Notes under the pieces: generated by a model
Seen by the model: only the letters and a program-made list of their open reading frames with translations
What the model was told of the DNA's origin: nothing
Databases searched by the model: none
Origin: Flavobacteriaceae bacterium UBA3179
GTDB taxonomy: Bacteria; Bacteroidota; Bacteroidia; Flavobacteriales; Flavobacteriaceae
DNA length: 21,358 bases
Direction of reading: 5' to 3'
Assembly (NCBI GenBank): GCA_002364245.1
Contig: DEXR01000020.1
Coordinates: forward strand, 1-21,358
Part shown: positions 9,080 to 16,681 of the stretch, piece by piece
Layout: the number at the start of each line of letters is the position of its first letter
Position numbering within the stretch: the first letter of the stretch is position 1
Program-made: the position numbers and the translations under genes

Positions 9080-10849
9080 ATGGCGTCGCATTACGAAGCA
9101 CCTATTAGAAGACCCTTAGTTATAGGAGATAAAAGCTACCACGATGTAACAGTGGATGTAGCAGCTCCTGTAGAAGGAAAAGCCAATAAATCGTGGTGGA
9201 TTGTTTTTACAATTTCCCTAATAGCATTTTTATGGGGACTAGGTTGTATAATTTATACAATCTCCACCGGTATTGGTGTATGGGGATTAAATAAAACAGT
9301 AGGCTGGGCCTGGGATATTACCAACTTCGTTTGGTGGGTAGGTATTGGTCACGCAGGAACCCTTATTTCTGCCGTACTTTTATTATTCCGTCAAAAATGG
9401 AGGATGGCGATTAACCGTTCTGCAGAGGCAATGACAATTTTCTCTGTAATACAAGCGGGGCTATTTCCAATTATTCACATGGGGCGTCCGTGGTTAGGGT
9501 ATTGGGTATTGCCTATACCAAACCAGTTTGGTTCATTATGGGTAAACTTTAACTCTCCGTTACTTTGGGATGTATTTGCAATTTCAACTTATTTATCTGT
9601 ATCTCTAGTTTTCTGGTGGACAGGTTTATTACCAGATTTTGCAATGATCCGTGATAGAGCAATTACCCCATTTACTAAAAGAATTTATGGCATACTATCA
9701 TTTGGATGGAGTGGTCGTGCAAAAGACTGGCAACGCTTTGAAGAAGTTTCATTGGTATTGGCTGGGTTGGCAACACCGCTTGTACTTTCGGTACACACCA
9801 TTGTATCGTTTGACTTTGCTACCTCGGTAATTCCAGGATGGCATACCACCATTTTCCCTCCTTATTTTGTTGCTGGGGCAATTTTCTCAGGATTCGCAAT
9901 GGTAAATACGCTGCTTATTATTATGCGTAAAGTATCTAATCTTGAAAATTATATTACCATTCAGCATATCGAATTAATGAATATTGTAATTATGATTACA
10001 GGTTCTATTGTTGGGGTGGCCTATATTACTGAATTATTTATCGCTTGGTATTCAGGTGTAGAGTACGAACAGTACGCTTTCTTAAATCGTGCAACGGGGC
10101 CTTACTGGTGGGCTTACTGGGCGATGATGTCTTGTAACGTATTTTCTCCACAGTTTATGTGGTTCAAAAAATTACGTACTAGTATTATGTTCTCGTTTAT
10201 AATTTCGATTGTGGTGAACATAGGTATGTGGTTTGAGCGTTTCGTAATTATTGTAACATCACTTCACAGAGATTACCTACCATCATCTTGGACCATGTTC
10301 CAACCAACATTTGTAGATATAGGTATCTTTATTGGGACAATTGGATTTTTCTTTGTGTTATTCTTATTATATGCAAGAACATTCCCTGTAATTGCACAGG
10401 CAGAGGTAAAATCTATTTTGAAGTCTTCAGGTGAAAAGTATAAAAAATTAAGAGCTGAGCACGGTGATGATGTAAAACATTATGAAGCTGCCGTAGCACC
10501 TGCTGCTAATAATGAATATTTAAAAAGCACGGACGAAACAGGAACTGATACGGTACATGCAGGTGAAATTGCCGAAAATGATGTAGAACGTGAAAAAATA
10601 GAAGATCTATTAGATGGAATTGGACGTTTTGATCCTGAAACAGAAACACAAGACGATCTTAAAAAGATTAGTGGCGTTGGTCCTGTAATGGAACAGAAGT
10701 TACATCAAATAGGAATTTACACGTTTGATCAAGTAAGTAAAATGACCGATAGAGAGTATGATCTTCTTGATACTATTATAGACGAATTCCCTGGAAGAGC
10801 AAAACGTGATGACTGGGCAGGCCAGGCAACAAAACTTAAAAACAACTAG
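9080..10849 (+). CDS. actC: ACIII subunit ActC (NrfD family) with C-terminal helix-hairpin-helix-like extension
   Basis: ActC is an NrfD/PsrC-type membrane subunit that forms the quinol-oxidising site next to ActB. Residues about 40-435 hold roughly ten hydrophobic segments (for example 40-62, 90-104, 119-134, 161-183, 223-246, 261-282, 299-323, 343-356, 369-393, 411-432), the family's usual core. What follows is unusual: a charged linker (about 440-520), then a compact domain (about 525-585) with the DLKKISGVGPVMEQKL pattern and GRAKRDDWAGQA near the end. This strongly resembles the helix-hairpin-helix module found at the C-terminus of some NuoE and ribosomal L21 proteins. With an even number of membrane spans and a cytoplasmic N-terminus, the tail should be cytoplasmic. 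The start ATG is preceded by AAAGAT, as at actF. actD follows after 4 nt. Confidence 0.94.
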   Translation: MASHYEAPIRRPLVIGDKSYHDVTVDVAAPVEGKANKSWWIVFTISLIAFLWGLGCIIYTISTGIGVWGLNKTVGWAWDITNFVWWVGIGHAGTLISAVLLLFRQKWRMAINRSAEAMTIFSVIQAGLFPIIHMGRPWLGYWVLPIPNQFGSLWVNFNSPLLWDVFAISTYLSVSLVFWWTGLLPDFAMIRDRAITPFTKRIYGILSFGWSGRAKDWQRFEEVSLVLAGLATPLVLSVHTIVSFDFATSVIPGWHTTIFPPYFVAGAIFSGFAMVNTLLIIMRKVSNLENYITIQHIELMNIVIMITGSIVGVAYITELFIAWYSGVEYEQYAFLNRATGPYWWAYWAMMSCNVFSPQFMWFKKLRTSIMFSFIISIVVNIGMWFERFVIIVTSLHRDYLPSSWTMFQPTFVDIGIFIGTIGFFFVLFLLYARTFPVIAQAEVKSILKSSGEKYKKLRAEHGDDVKHYEAAVAPAANNEYLKSTDETGTDTVHAGEIAENDVEREKIEDLLDGIGRFDPETETQDDLKKISGVGPVMEQKLHQIGIYTFDQVSKMTDREYDLLDTIIDEFPGRAKRDDWAGQATKLKNN

Positions 10850-10853
10850 TAAG

Positions 10854-11390
10854 ATGGCATCGAAAACAATTCACGCTATTTACAACGATGACGACCTGTT
10901 AATGCAAGCTGTTAAGCAGGTACGAGCAGAGCATTATCATATTGAAGAAGTGTATACTCCTTTCCCGGTTCACGGGCTAGACAAAGTAATGGGGTTAGCT
11001 CCTACAAGAATTGCCATAACATCATTTATGTATGGATTGGTAGGGCTTACGGTTGCAGTTTTAATGATGAACTTCATTATGATTGAAGATTGGCCACAAA
11101 ATATAGGTGGTAAGCCAAGCTTCAGTTATATAGAAAACATGCCGGCATTTGTACCAATTATGTTTGAACTAACTGTTTTCTTTGCAGCTCACTTAATGGT
11201 TATTACTTTTTATATGAGAAGTAAATTATGGCCATTTAAAAAAGCTGAAAACCCAGATGTTCGAACTACCGATGATCATTTTTTAATGGCTGTAGATGCA
11301 GGATCACACGATGTAAAAAAACTTACTCAGTTTTTATATGATACGGGAGCCATGGAGATTAGTTTAATTGAAAATGAAGAAGACCATTAA
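10854..11390 (+). CDS. actD: ACIII subunit ActD (DUF3341 family)
   Basis: ActD is a small two-span membrane subunit of alternative complex III (DUF3341); its precise role is structural as far as known. The 178-residue product begins MASKTIHAIYNDDD and has an N-terminal soluble part, transmembrane segments at about 53-75 and 97-120, and a C-terminal soluble part resembling the N-terminal one (FLMAVDAGSHDVKKLTQFLYDTGA). I chose the ATG at 10854, 4 nt after the actC stop. An in-frame ATG at 10806 would overlap the conserved end of actC and add residues unlike the family. actE begins 1 nt after the stop, suggesting tight translational coupling. Confidence 0.92.
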   Translation: MASKTIHAIYNDDDLLMQAVKQVRAEHYHIEEVYTPFPVHGLDKVMGLAPTRIAITSFMYGLVGLTVAVLMMNFIMIEDWPQNIGGKPSFSYIENMPAFVPIMFELTVFFAAHLMVITFYMRSKLWPFKKAENPDVRTTDDHFLMAVDAGSHDVKKLTQFLYDTGAMEISLIENEEDH

Positions 11391-11391
11391 T

Positions 11392-12075
11392 ATGAAAAAA
11401 AGTTTAAACATAACCATTGCACTTGTAGCTGCATTCAGTTTGGTTTCTTGCTTTAATAATAACAAACCCAACTATCAGTTTATGCCTAATATGTATGAGC
11501 CTGTTGGATATGAAACCTATGGTGAATACGATGTTTTTGAAAATGAACAAGAGGCAAAACTTCCTGCTGAAGGTTCAATCCCTAGAGGATGGCAGCCTTA
11601 CGAATATGATGATACAACAGAAGGTTTAAATTTAGCTAAAGCTGAATCTAAAAACCCTCTAGAGATTACTGAAGATAATATTTCTGAAGGAGAAGCACTT
11701 TATACTATTTATTGTGCCGTATGTCACGGAGATAAAGGAGATGGACAAGGTATTTTGGCTCAAAGAGAAAAGTTTTTGGGTATTCCTAGCTATGCAGATC
11801 CAGGAAGAGATATTACAATGGGAGGTATCTACCACGTAGAAATGTATGGACTAAATGCCATGGGGTCTTATGCATCACAAACCAATGAAAAAGAGCGTTG
11901 GCAAATAGCCATGCACGTAATGAATTTAAAAGCTGCATTAAACGGCGAACCTTCATTATTAGAAACCGCAGGAGTTAAAACTGCTGACTCAAGCAATGTT
12001 GAGGCTTCTACAGTAGAAGGAGATGAAATGAATACTGAAGCTGCATCACAAACTTCAGAAAACGAAACTAACTAA
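11392..12075 (+). CDS. actE: ACIII subunit ActE, monoheme c-type cytochrome lipoprotein
   Basis: ActE is a membrane-anchored monoheme cytochrome c of alternative complex III that hands electrons towards the terminal acceptor. The 227-residue product starts MKKSLNITIALVAAFSLVSC: a lipoprotein signal with lipobox LVSC (C20). The heme site is CAVCH (108-112), in the typical CHGDKGDGQG context, and M157 in NAMGSYASQ is the likely distal ligand. The last 40 residues are an acidic, Ser/Thr-rich tail. The ATG at 11392 was preferred over an in-frame ATG at 11368 because it gives a proper signal peptide and does not overlap actD. Its proximity to coxB/coxA fits direct transfer to the oxidase, as in the known flavobacterial ACIII-oxidase supercomplex. 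Confidence 0.94.
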   Translation: MKKSLNITIALVAAFSLVSCFNNNKPNYQFMPNMYEPVGYETYGEYDVFENEQEAKLPAEGSIPRGWQPYEYDDTTEGLNLAKAESKNPLEITEDNISEGEALYTIYCAVCHGDKGDGQGILAQREKFLGIPSYADPGRDITMGGIYHVEMYGLNAMGSYASQTNEKERWQIAMHVMNLKAALNGEPSLLETAGVKTADSSNVEASTVEGDEMNTEAASQTSENETN

Positions 12076-12099
12076 AGAATAAAGAGAATAGTTAAAGAT

Positions 12100-13476
12100 A
12101 TGTACACGCTACCAAGTAAATTAAAACTGTTTGCAATTATTTTTATGGTCGTTGGAGCCATAGGGATAGTGTCAGGTTTCCTTACTGCTCCCTCAACCAC
12201 AGCCGAGGTTAAAGAAATGATGGCTAGTCATGGAGATGGACATGGATCAGACCACTCAGCAGCTGAAGAATCACATAGTACAAATGAAACTCATGTTGCA
12301 GAAGAAGCCCATGGCAACGAGCATGCTCAAACTGCGGATGCACATGATAGTGAAGAAGCACATTTAGAGCATACGTTGCACCAAATGCAAAACAGACCTT
12401 GGTCTGCATTATATATTGCCTGCTTGTTCTTTTTGTTTATTGCATTAGGAACCTTGGCTTTTTATGGTATTCAATATGCCGCACAAGCGGGTTGGTCCCC
12501 AGTACTGTATCGAGTAATGGAAGGAATTACTGCCTATTTACCAGTGGCATCAGTAATATTATTTGTATTGTTGTTGCTTTCTGCCTTTCATATAAATCAT
12601 ATTTTCCACTGGATGGATCCAGAATTAGTAGACCCTGAAAGCTCTCACTATGATAAGTTAATCGCTGGAAAAAGCGGATGGTTAAACGTACCTTTCTTCT
12701 TAATTAGAGCAGCAATTTTCTTAGCTGGATGGAATTTATACAGATATTTCTCAAGAAGAAACTCTATTAGACAAGATGATGCAGATGACAATAGATGGTT
12801 TAAAAAGAACTTTAAAATGTCTGCTGGGTTCTTAGTATTCTTCATAGTAACTGAGTCTATGATGTCTTGGGACTGGATTATGAGTTTCGACCCACACTGG
12901 TTTAGTACCTTATTTGGATGGTATGTATTTGCAGGAATGATGGTTTCGGCCATTACTGTAATAGCAATGGTATCTATTGTATTAAAGAAACAAGGGTATT
13001 TAGAATTTGTAAATGATAGCCATATTCATGACTTAGCAAAATATATGTTTGGCTTCAGTATTTTCTGGACGTACCTATGGTTTTCACAGTTTATGCTAAT
13101 ATGGTATGCTAATATCCCTGAAGAAGTAACCTATTTTGTAACACGTATAGAAGATTATAAATTACCATTCTTCGGAATGCTTGTAACAAACTTTGTATTC
13201 CCTGTATTATTATTAATGAACAGTGATTACAAACGTGTAAACTGGTTTGTAATATTAACAGGAATTGTAATTTTAGCAGGACAGTACATTAACCTTTTTG
13301 TTATGGTTATGCCAGGTACCGTTGGAACTTCTTGGTTTATTGGCCTGCCAGAAATAGGATCAATATTGTTTTTCTTTGGATTGTTTGTATTTGTTGTATT
13401 TACAGCATTAACAAAAGCACCATTGCTTGCTAAACGAAACCCGTTTATGAAGGAAAGCAAAAATTATCATTATTAA
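12100..13476 (+). CDS. actF: ACIII subunit ActF (NrfD-like) with His-rich periplasmic loop
   Basis: ActF is the second large membrane subunit of alternative complex III, a paralogue of ActC. The 458-residue protein has about ten hydrophobic segments (for example 8-29, 102-124, 147-166, 196-214, 238-257, 271-294, 315-336, 358-373, 381-402, 418-438). Between the first and second spans lies a loop of about 70 residues. Its positively charged N-terminus implies this loop is periplasmic. It contains 11 histidines (44, 48, 52, 59, 65, 71, 75, 82, 88, 91, 94) mixed with Asp/Glu. That composition suggests metal or proton binding, but nothing here shows which. The ATG is preceded by AAAGAT. coxB follows after 24 nt, so reductase and oxidase genes form one transcription unit. 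Confidence 0.92.
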   Translation: MYTLPSKLKLFAIIFMVVGAIGIVSGFLTAPSTTAEVKEMMASHGDGHGSDHSAAEESHSTNETHVAEEAHGNEHAQTADAHDSEEAHLEHTLHQMQNRPWSALYIACLFFLFIALGTLAFYGIQYAAQAGWSPVLYRVMEGITAYLPVASVILFVLLLLSAFHINHIFHWMDPELVDPESSHYDKLIAGKSGWLNVPFFLIRAAIFLAGWNLYRYFSRRNSIRQDDADDNRWFKKNFKMSAGFLVFFIVTESMMSWDWIMSFDPHWFSTLFGWYVFAGMMVSAITVIAMVSIVLKKQGYLEFVNDSHIHDLAKYMFGFSIFWTYLWFSQFMLIWYANIPEEVTYFVTRIEDYKLPFFGMLVTNFVFPVLLLMNSDYKRVNWFVILTGIVILAGQYINLFVMVMPGTVGTSWFIGLPEIGSILFFFGLFVFVVFTALTKAPLLAKRNPFMKESKNYHY

Positions 13477-13500
13477 TTAATTGAATAGAGACAGATAACG

Positions 13501-14565
13501 ATGACCGCATTTTTAGTTGTATTAGTAATCATTCTTTTTGGAGTTGCTGTTTGGCAAATGACCAAGATATTTGAAATGTCTAAAACCAAACAGACAGATA
13601 CTGGAGAAATAGCATCAGATAAAGACAATAAAGTTAACGGATACCTAATGGTGATGTTCTTGGTCTTTTTATACGCATTAGCTATTATCTGTTTTTGGAA
13701 ATGGGGCGATGTCCTTTTACCAAAAGCTGGTTCTGAACATGGATCGCAGATAGACAATTTAATGCTTATATCTATGATTCTCATTTTCTTTGTGGGAATC
13801 CTGACGCATTGGCTATTGTTCGGTTTTGCATTTAAGTATAGAGGAGAAAAAGGTAAAAAGGCTGTATTCTACGCAGATAATGATAAACTTGAATTTATCT
13901 GGACAATAATTCCAGTAGTTGTATTAGCAGGACTAATTATCTACGGACTTTTTACTTGGACGGATATTATGAACGTAAGCGAAGAAGACGATCCTTTAGT
14001 AGTAGAATTATATGCATACCAGTTTGACTGGCGTGCAAGATACGGAGGAGATGATAATACACTTGGTGAAGCCAACGTACGCTTAATTGAAGGTGTCAAT
14101 CAGTTGGGTGTAGATGGATCTGACCCTAATGCACAAGATGATATTGTTGTAAATGAATTACACTTACCTGTAGGTAGAAAAGTATTGTTTAAAATGCGAT
14201 CGCAAGATGTATTGCACTCAGCTTATATGCCGCACTTTAGAGCACAGATGAACTGTGTCCCTGGTATGATTACTCAATTTGCTTTTACCCCAACCATTAC
14301 TACTGAAGAAATGAGACAAGACGAGGCAGTAGTAGATAAAGTTAAGCGCATTAATGAGATAAGGAGAGAAAACAGTAAAGAATTGGCCAAAAAAGGTGAG
14401 GCGCCGCTAGAGCCATATGAGTTTGATTATCTACTCTTGTGTAATAAAATATGTGGTATTAACCACTATAATATGCAAATGAAGATTATAGTAGAATCAC
14501 AGGAAGATTATGAGGCTTGGTTGGCAGAACAACCAAATATGGCCGAAGTTTTAAAAGATCAATAA
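13501..14565 (+). CDS. coxB: Cytochrome c oxidase subunit II
   Basis: Subunit II carries the CuA centre that accepts electrons from cytochrome c or, here, probably directly from ACIII hemes. The 354-residue protein has four hydrophobic segments (3-20, 48-66, 87-110, 130-152). The last two match the canonical hairpin of the family, so the first two are an N-terminal addition. CuA ligands are H239, C314, C318, H322 and M325 (CNKICGINHYNM). The residue supplying the backbone ligand, usually Glu in CSELCG, is K316. A charged helical insertion (about 268-305) sits between the H239 strand and the CuA loop. No C-terminal heme domain is present, so this is not a caa3-type subunit. It is co-transcribed with actA-F and coxA. 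Confidence 0.95.
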   Translation: MTAFLVVLVIILFGVAVWQMTKIFEMSKTKQTDTGEIASDKDNKVNGYLMVMFLVFLYALAIICFWKWGDVLLPKAGSEHGSQIDNLMLISMILIFFVGILTHWLLFGFAFKYRGEKGKKAVFYADNDKLEFIWTIIPVVVLAGLIIYGLFTWTDIMNVSEEDDPLVVELYAYQFDWRARYGGDDNTLGEANVRLIEGVNQLGVDGSDPNAQDDIVVNELHLPVGRKVLFKMRSQDVLHSAYMPHFRAQMNCVPGMITQFAFTPTITTEEMRQDEAVVDKVKRINEIRRENSKELAKKGEAPLEPYEFDYLLLCNKICGINHYNMQMKIIVESQEDYEAWLAEQPNMAEVLKDQ

Positions 14566-14584
14566 AATAATAGCATAAATAGAT

Positions 14585-16411
14585 ATGTCAGCACACGCAG
14601 AAGATTTAGCAGTAGATCACCACGATGATCACGGACATCATCACGAACAGACTTTTATAACTAAATATATATTTAGTACAGACCATAAAATGATCTCTAA
14701 ACAATACCTTATAACAGGTATTTTTATGGGAATAATTGGAATTTTAATGTCCGTTCTTTTTAGAATGCAAATAGCATGGCCAGAAGAACCATTTACAATC
14801 TTTGAAATCTTCTTAGGTAAATGGGCAGAAGGCGGAGTAATGGATCCAAGTGTTTATTTGGCACTCGTAACCATTCATGGTACCATTATGGTATTTTTCG
14901 TGTTAACAGCTGGTTTAAGTGGTACATTTAGTAACCTCTTAATTCCGTTGCAAATCGGAGCTAGAGATATGGCTTCAGGCTTTTTGAACATGGTATCATA
15001 CTGGCTTTTCTTTATTTCCAGTGTGGTTATGGTGTGTTCATTATTTGTTGAAGCAGGGCCTGCATCAGCTGGTTGGACAGTATATCCTCCATTAAGTGCC
15101 TTGCCGCAAGCTATACCAGGTTCTGGTGCTGGGATGACATTATGGTTAGTTTCATTGGCTATATTTATTGCATCTTCGCTATTAGGTTCGCTTAATTATA
15201 TCGTAACAACCTTAAACCTACGTACTAAAGGAATGTCTATGACAAGACTTCCGCTTACTATTTGGGCATTTTTTATCACTGCTATAATTGGTGTGGTTTC
15301 TTTCCCTGTATTATTATCAGCAGCATTAATGTTGATTATGGATAGAAGTTTTGGTACATCATTCTTCCTTTCCGATATTTATATCGCTGGGGAAGTATTG
15401 CACAACCAAGGTGGTTCACCTGTATTGTTTGAACACCTATTCTGGTTCTTAGGACACCCTGAAGTGTATATTGTAATCTTACCTGCAATGGGTATTGTTT
15501 CCGAAGTTATGGCAACAAATTCACGTAAACCTATTTTTGGTTACCGTGCAATGGTTGCTTCAATTTTGGCAATTGCATTCCTTTCGACGATTGTTTGGGG
15601 TCACCACATGTTCGTTTCAGGGATGAATCCGTTCCTAGGTTCAGTATTTACCTTTACAACATTATTGATTGCAATTCCTTCAGCAGTAAAAGCATTTAAT
15701 TGGATTACGACTATATGGAAAGGTAACTTGCAAATGAATACAGCTATGTTATTTAGTATAGCTTTTGTTTCCACTTTTATTACAGGAGGTTTAACAGGGA
15801 TTATTTTGGGTGATAGTGCCTTAGACATCAACGTACACGATACGTACTTTGTAATTGCTCACTTCCACTTGGTAATGGGTATTTCAGCAGTGTACGGATT
15901 ATTAGCGGGGGTTTATCATTGGTTCCCAAAAATGTTCGAAGGGCGTTTAATGAACAAAAACTTAGGGTACATCCATTTTTGGATAACCGCAATAGGCGCG
16001 TATGGAATATTCTTCCCGATGCACTTTGTGGGTATGGCTGGATTGCCTAGAAGGTACTATACCAACACCAATTTCCCATACTTTGATGATCTTGCCGATA
16101 TTAATGTAGTGATAACTATTTTTGCAATCATTACCGCGGCAGCACAAGTAGTGTTCTTGTATAACTTCTTCCATTCAATTTTCTATGGAAAAATAGGGCC
16201 AAAAAACCCTTGGAAATCGAATACCTTAGAATGGACAGCAGAGGTGAAGCACATTCACGGAAACTGGGATGGCCCAATACCACATGTGTACCGTTGGTCT
16301 TATGATTACAGTAAGTTGAACAAAGATGAAACTGACTATGTAATACCAGGACAGGATTATATTCCACAAAACATTCCTCTAAAAGAAAATGAAGAAGAGT
16401 TGAACCACTAA
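14585..16411 (+). CDS. coxA: Cytochrome c oxidase subunit I (aa3 type)
   Basis: Subunit I reduces O2 to water at heme a3-CuB and pumps protons. The 608-residue protein has all core ligands: H98 and H428 for heme a, H426 for heme a3, and H291, H340, H341 for CuB, with Y295 placed for the His-Tyr cross-link in GHPEVY. E293 in that motif, and an ARDMASGFLNM stretch matching the D-channel Asp/Asn region, place it in the A1 heme-copper oxidase group. About twelve membrane spans are expected. The first 20 residues are His/Asp-rich with seven histidines. It is the last gene of the operon and is followed by a strong terminator. Subunit III is not found in this window. Confidence 0.97.
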   Translation: MSAHAEDLAVDHHDDHGHHHEQTFITKYIFSTDHKMISKQYLITGIFMGIIGILMSVLFRMQIAWPEEPFTIFEIFLGKWAEGGVMDPSVYLALVTIHGTIMVFFVLTAGLSGTFSNLLIPLQIGARDMASGFLNMVSYWLFFISSVVMVCSLFVEAGPASAGWTVYPPLSALPQAIPGSGAGMTLWLVSLAIFIASSLLGSLNYIVTTLNLRTKGMSMTRLPLTIWAFFITAIIGVVSFPVLLSAALMLIMDRSFGTSFFLSDIYIAGEVLHNQGGSPVLFEHLFWFLGHPEVYIVILPAMGIVSEVMATNSRKPIFGYRAMVASILAIAFLSTIVWGHHMFVSGMNPFLGSVFTFTTLLIAIPSAVKAFNWITTIWKGNLQMNTAMLFSIAFVSTFITGGLTGIILGDSALDINVHDTYFVIAHFHLVMGISAVYGLLAGVYHWFPKMFEGRLMNKNLGYIHFWITAIGAYGIFFPMHFVGMAGLPRRYYTNTNFPYFDDLADINVVITIFAIITAAAQVVFLYNFFHSIFYGKIGPKNPWKSNTLEWTAEVKHIHGNWDGPIPHVYRWSYDYSKLNKDETDYVIPGQDYIPQNIPLKENEEELNH

Positions 16412-16438
16412 ACAGCTTTAATTTAAAACTATAGACTT

Positions 16439-16467
16439 AAAGCCTTTCTCTAGAGAAAGGCTTTTTT
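16439..16467 (+). terminator. Intrinsic terminator of the act-cox operon
   Basis: A perfect 26-nt palindrome (arms AAAGCCTTTCTCT and its complement) followed by a run of six T, starting 27 nt after the coxA stop. It should end the eight-gene transcript efficiently. Confidence 0.9.
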
Positions 16468-16484
16468 AATTCTGAAAATAAAAT

Positions 16485-16503
16485 TTACGTATTATTACGT
16501 ATT
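16485..16503. repeat. Two direct copies of TTACGTATT, 10 nt apart
   Basis: TTACGTATT occurs at 16485-16493 and 16495-16503; each contains the palindrome TACGTA. The period of 10 nt places both on the same DNA face, and the second copy overlaps the -33 element of the first small RNA promoter. This geometry fits an operator or activator site. TTACGTA also occurs once in the actA leader (4517-4523). Confidence 0.4.
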
Positions 16504-16532
16504 GACTTAACTGCATATTGAACGTATATTTG
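16502..16532 (+). promoter_or_regulatory. Promoter of the first candidate small RNA
   Basis: TTGAC at 16502-16506 and TATATTTG at 16525-16532, with 20 nt between the TTG and the -7 box, match the Bacteroidota sigma-A layout (TTTG/TTG at -33, TAnnTTTG at -7) closely. It lies downstream of the coxA terminator with no protein gene after it, so it predicts an independent transcript starting near 16539. Confidence 0.65.
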
Positions 16533-16538
16533 TTTCAA

Positions 16539-16614
16539 CAACGATTAAGGAACAAAGAGTGGGGACTTTGTGACTGTAAAAGCCGTACTTAAAAAGTGCG
16601 GCTTTTATTTTTTT
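16539..16614 (+). ncRNA. Candidate small RNA, unit 1
   Basis: A predicted transcript of about 75 nt between a good promoter and a good terminator. It contains no ATG. It folds into a 6-bp hairpin (ACAAAG 16552-16557 / CTTTGT 16566-16571) with the 8-nt loop AGTGGGGA, a 6-nt linker, and a terminator hairpin (AAAAGCCGTAC 16578-16588 / GTGCGGCTTTT 16596-16606, one G-U pair) followed by a T-rich tail. The same architecture recurs 140 nt downstream. I do not recognise it as a known RNA. The Rfam Flavo-1 and 6S-Flavo families are the obvious ones to test, though the two-hairpin shape does not look like 6S RNA. Expression and start site are inferred. Confidence 0.6.
16578..16614 (+). terminator. Terminator of small RNA unit 1
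   Basis: An 11-bp stem (16578-16588 with 16596-16606, one G-U pair) and a 7-nt loop TTAAAAA, followed by TTTTATTTTTTT. It is a typical rho-independent terminator with no coding gene ahead of it. Confidence 0.85.
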
Positions 16615-16649
16615 AGAGTAAAAATACCCACTATTGGGTATTGACTCTA
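16614..16649. repeat. Inverted repeat between the two small RNA units
   Basis: TAGAGT (16614-16619) pairs with ACTCTA (16644-16649), and AATACCC (16623-16629) with GGGTATT (16636-16642) around a 6-nt loop. The right arm overlaps the TTGAC -33 element of the second unit. There is no T-run, so it is not a terminator. It may be an operator or a processing structure. Confidence 0.5.
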
Positions 16650-16681
16650 TGTAAGCAGAAACTTATTTTTGAATACATTTG
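16641..16681 (+). promoter_or_regulatory. Promoter region of the second candidate small RNA
   Basis: TTGAC at 16641-16645 and TATTTTTG at 16664-16671 have the same 20-nt spacing from TTG to -7 box as the promoter of unit 1. A second exact TAnnTTTG match, TACATTTG, lies at 16674-16681 but has no matching -33. Starts near 16678 or near 16688 are therefore both possible. Confidence 0.55.

Noticed and set aside
12648..12953. 101-residue minus-strand frame inside actF
   Set aside because: Antisense to conserved membrane spans of ActF; no promoter or family match.
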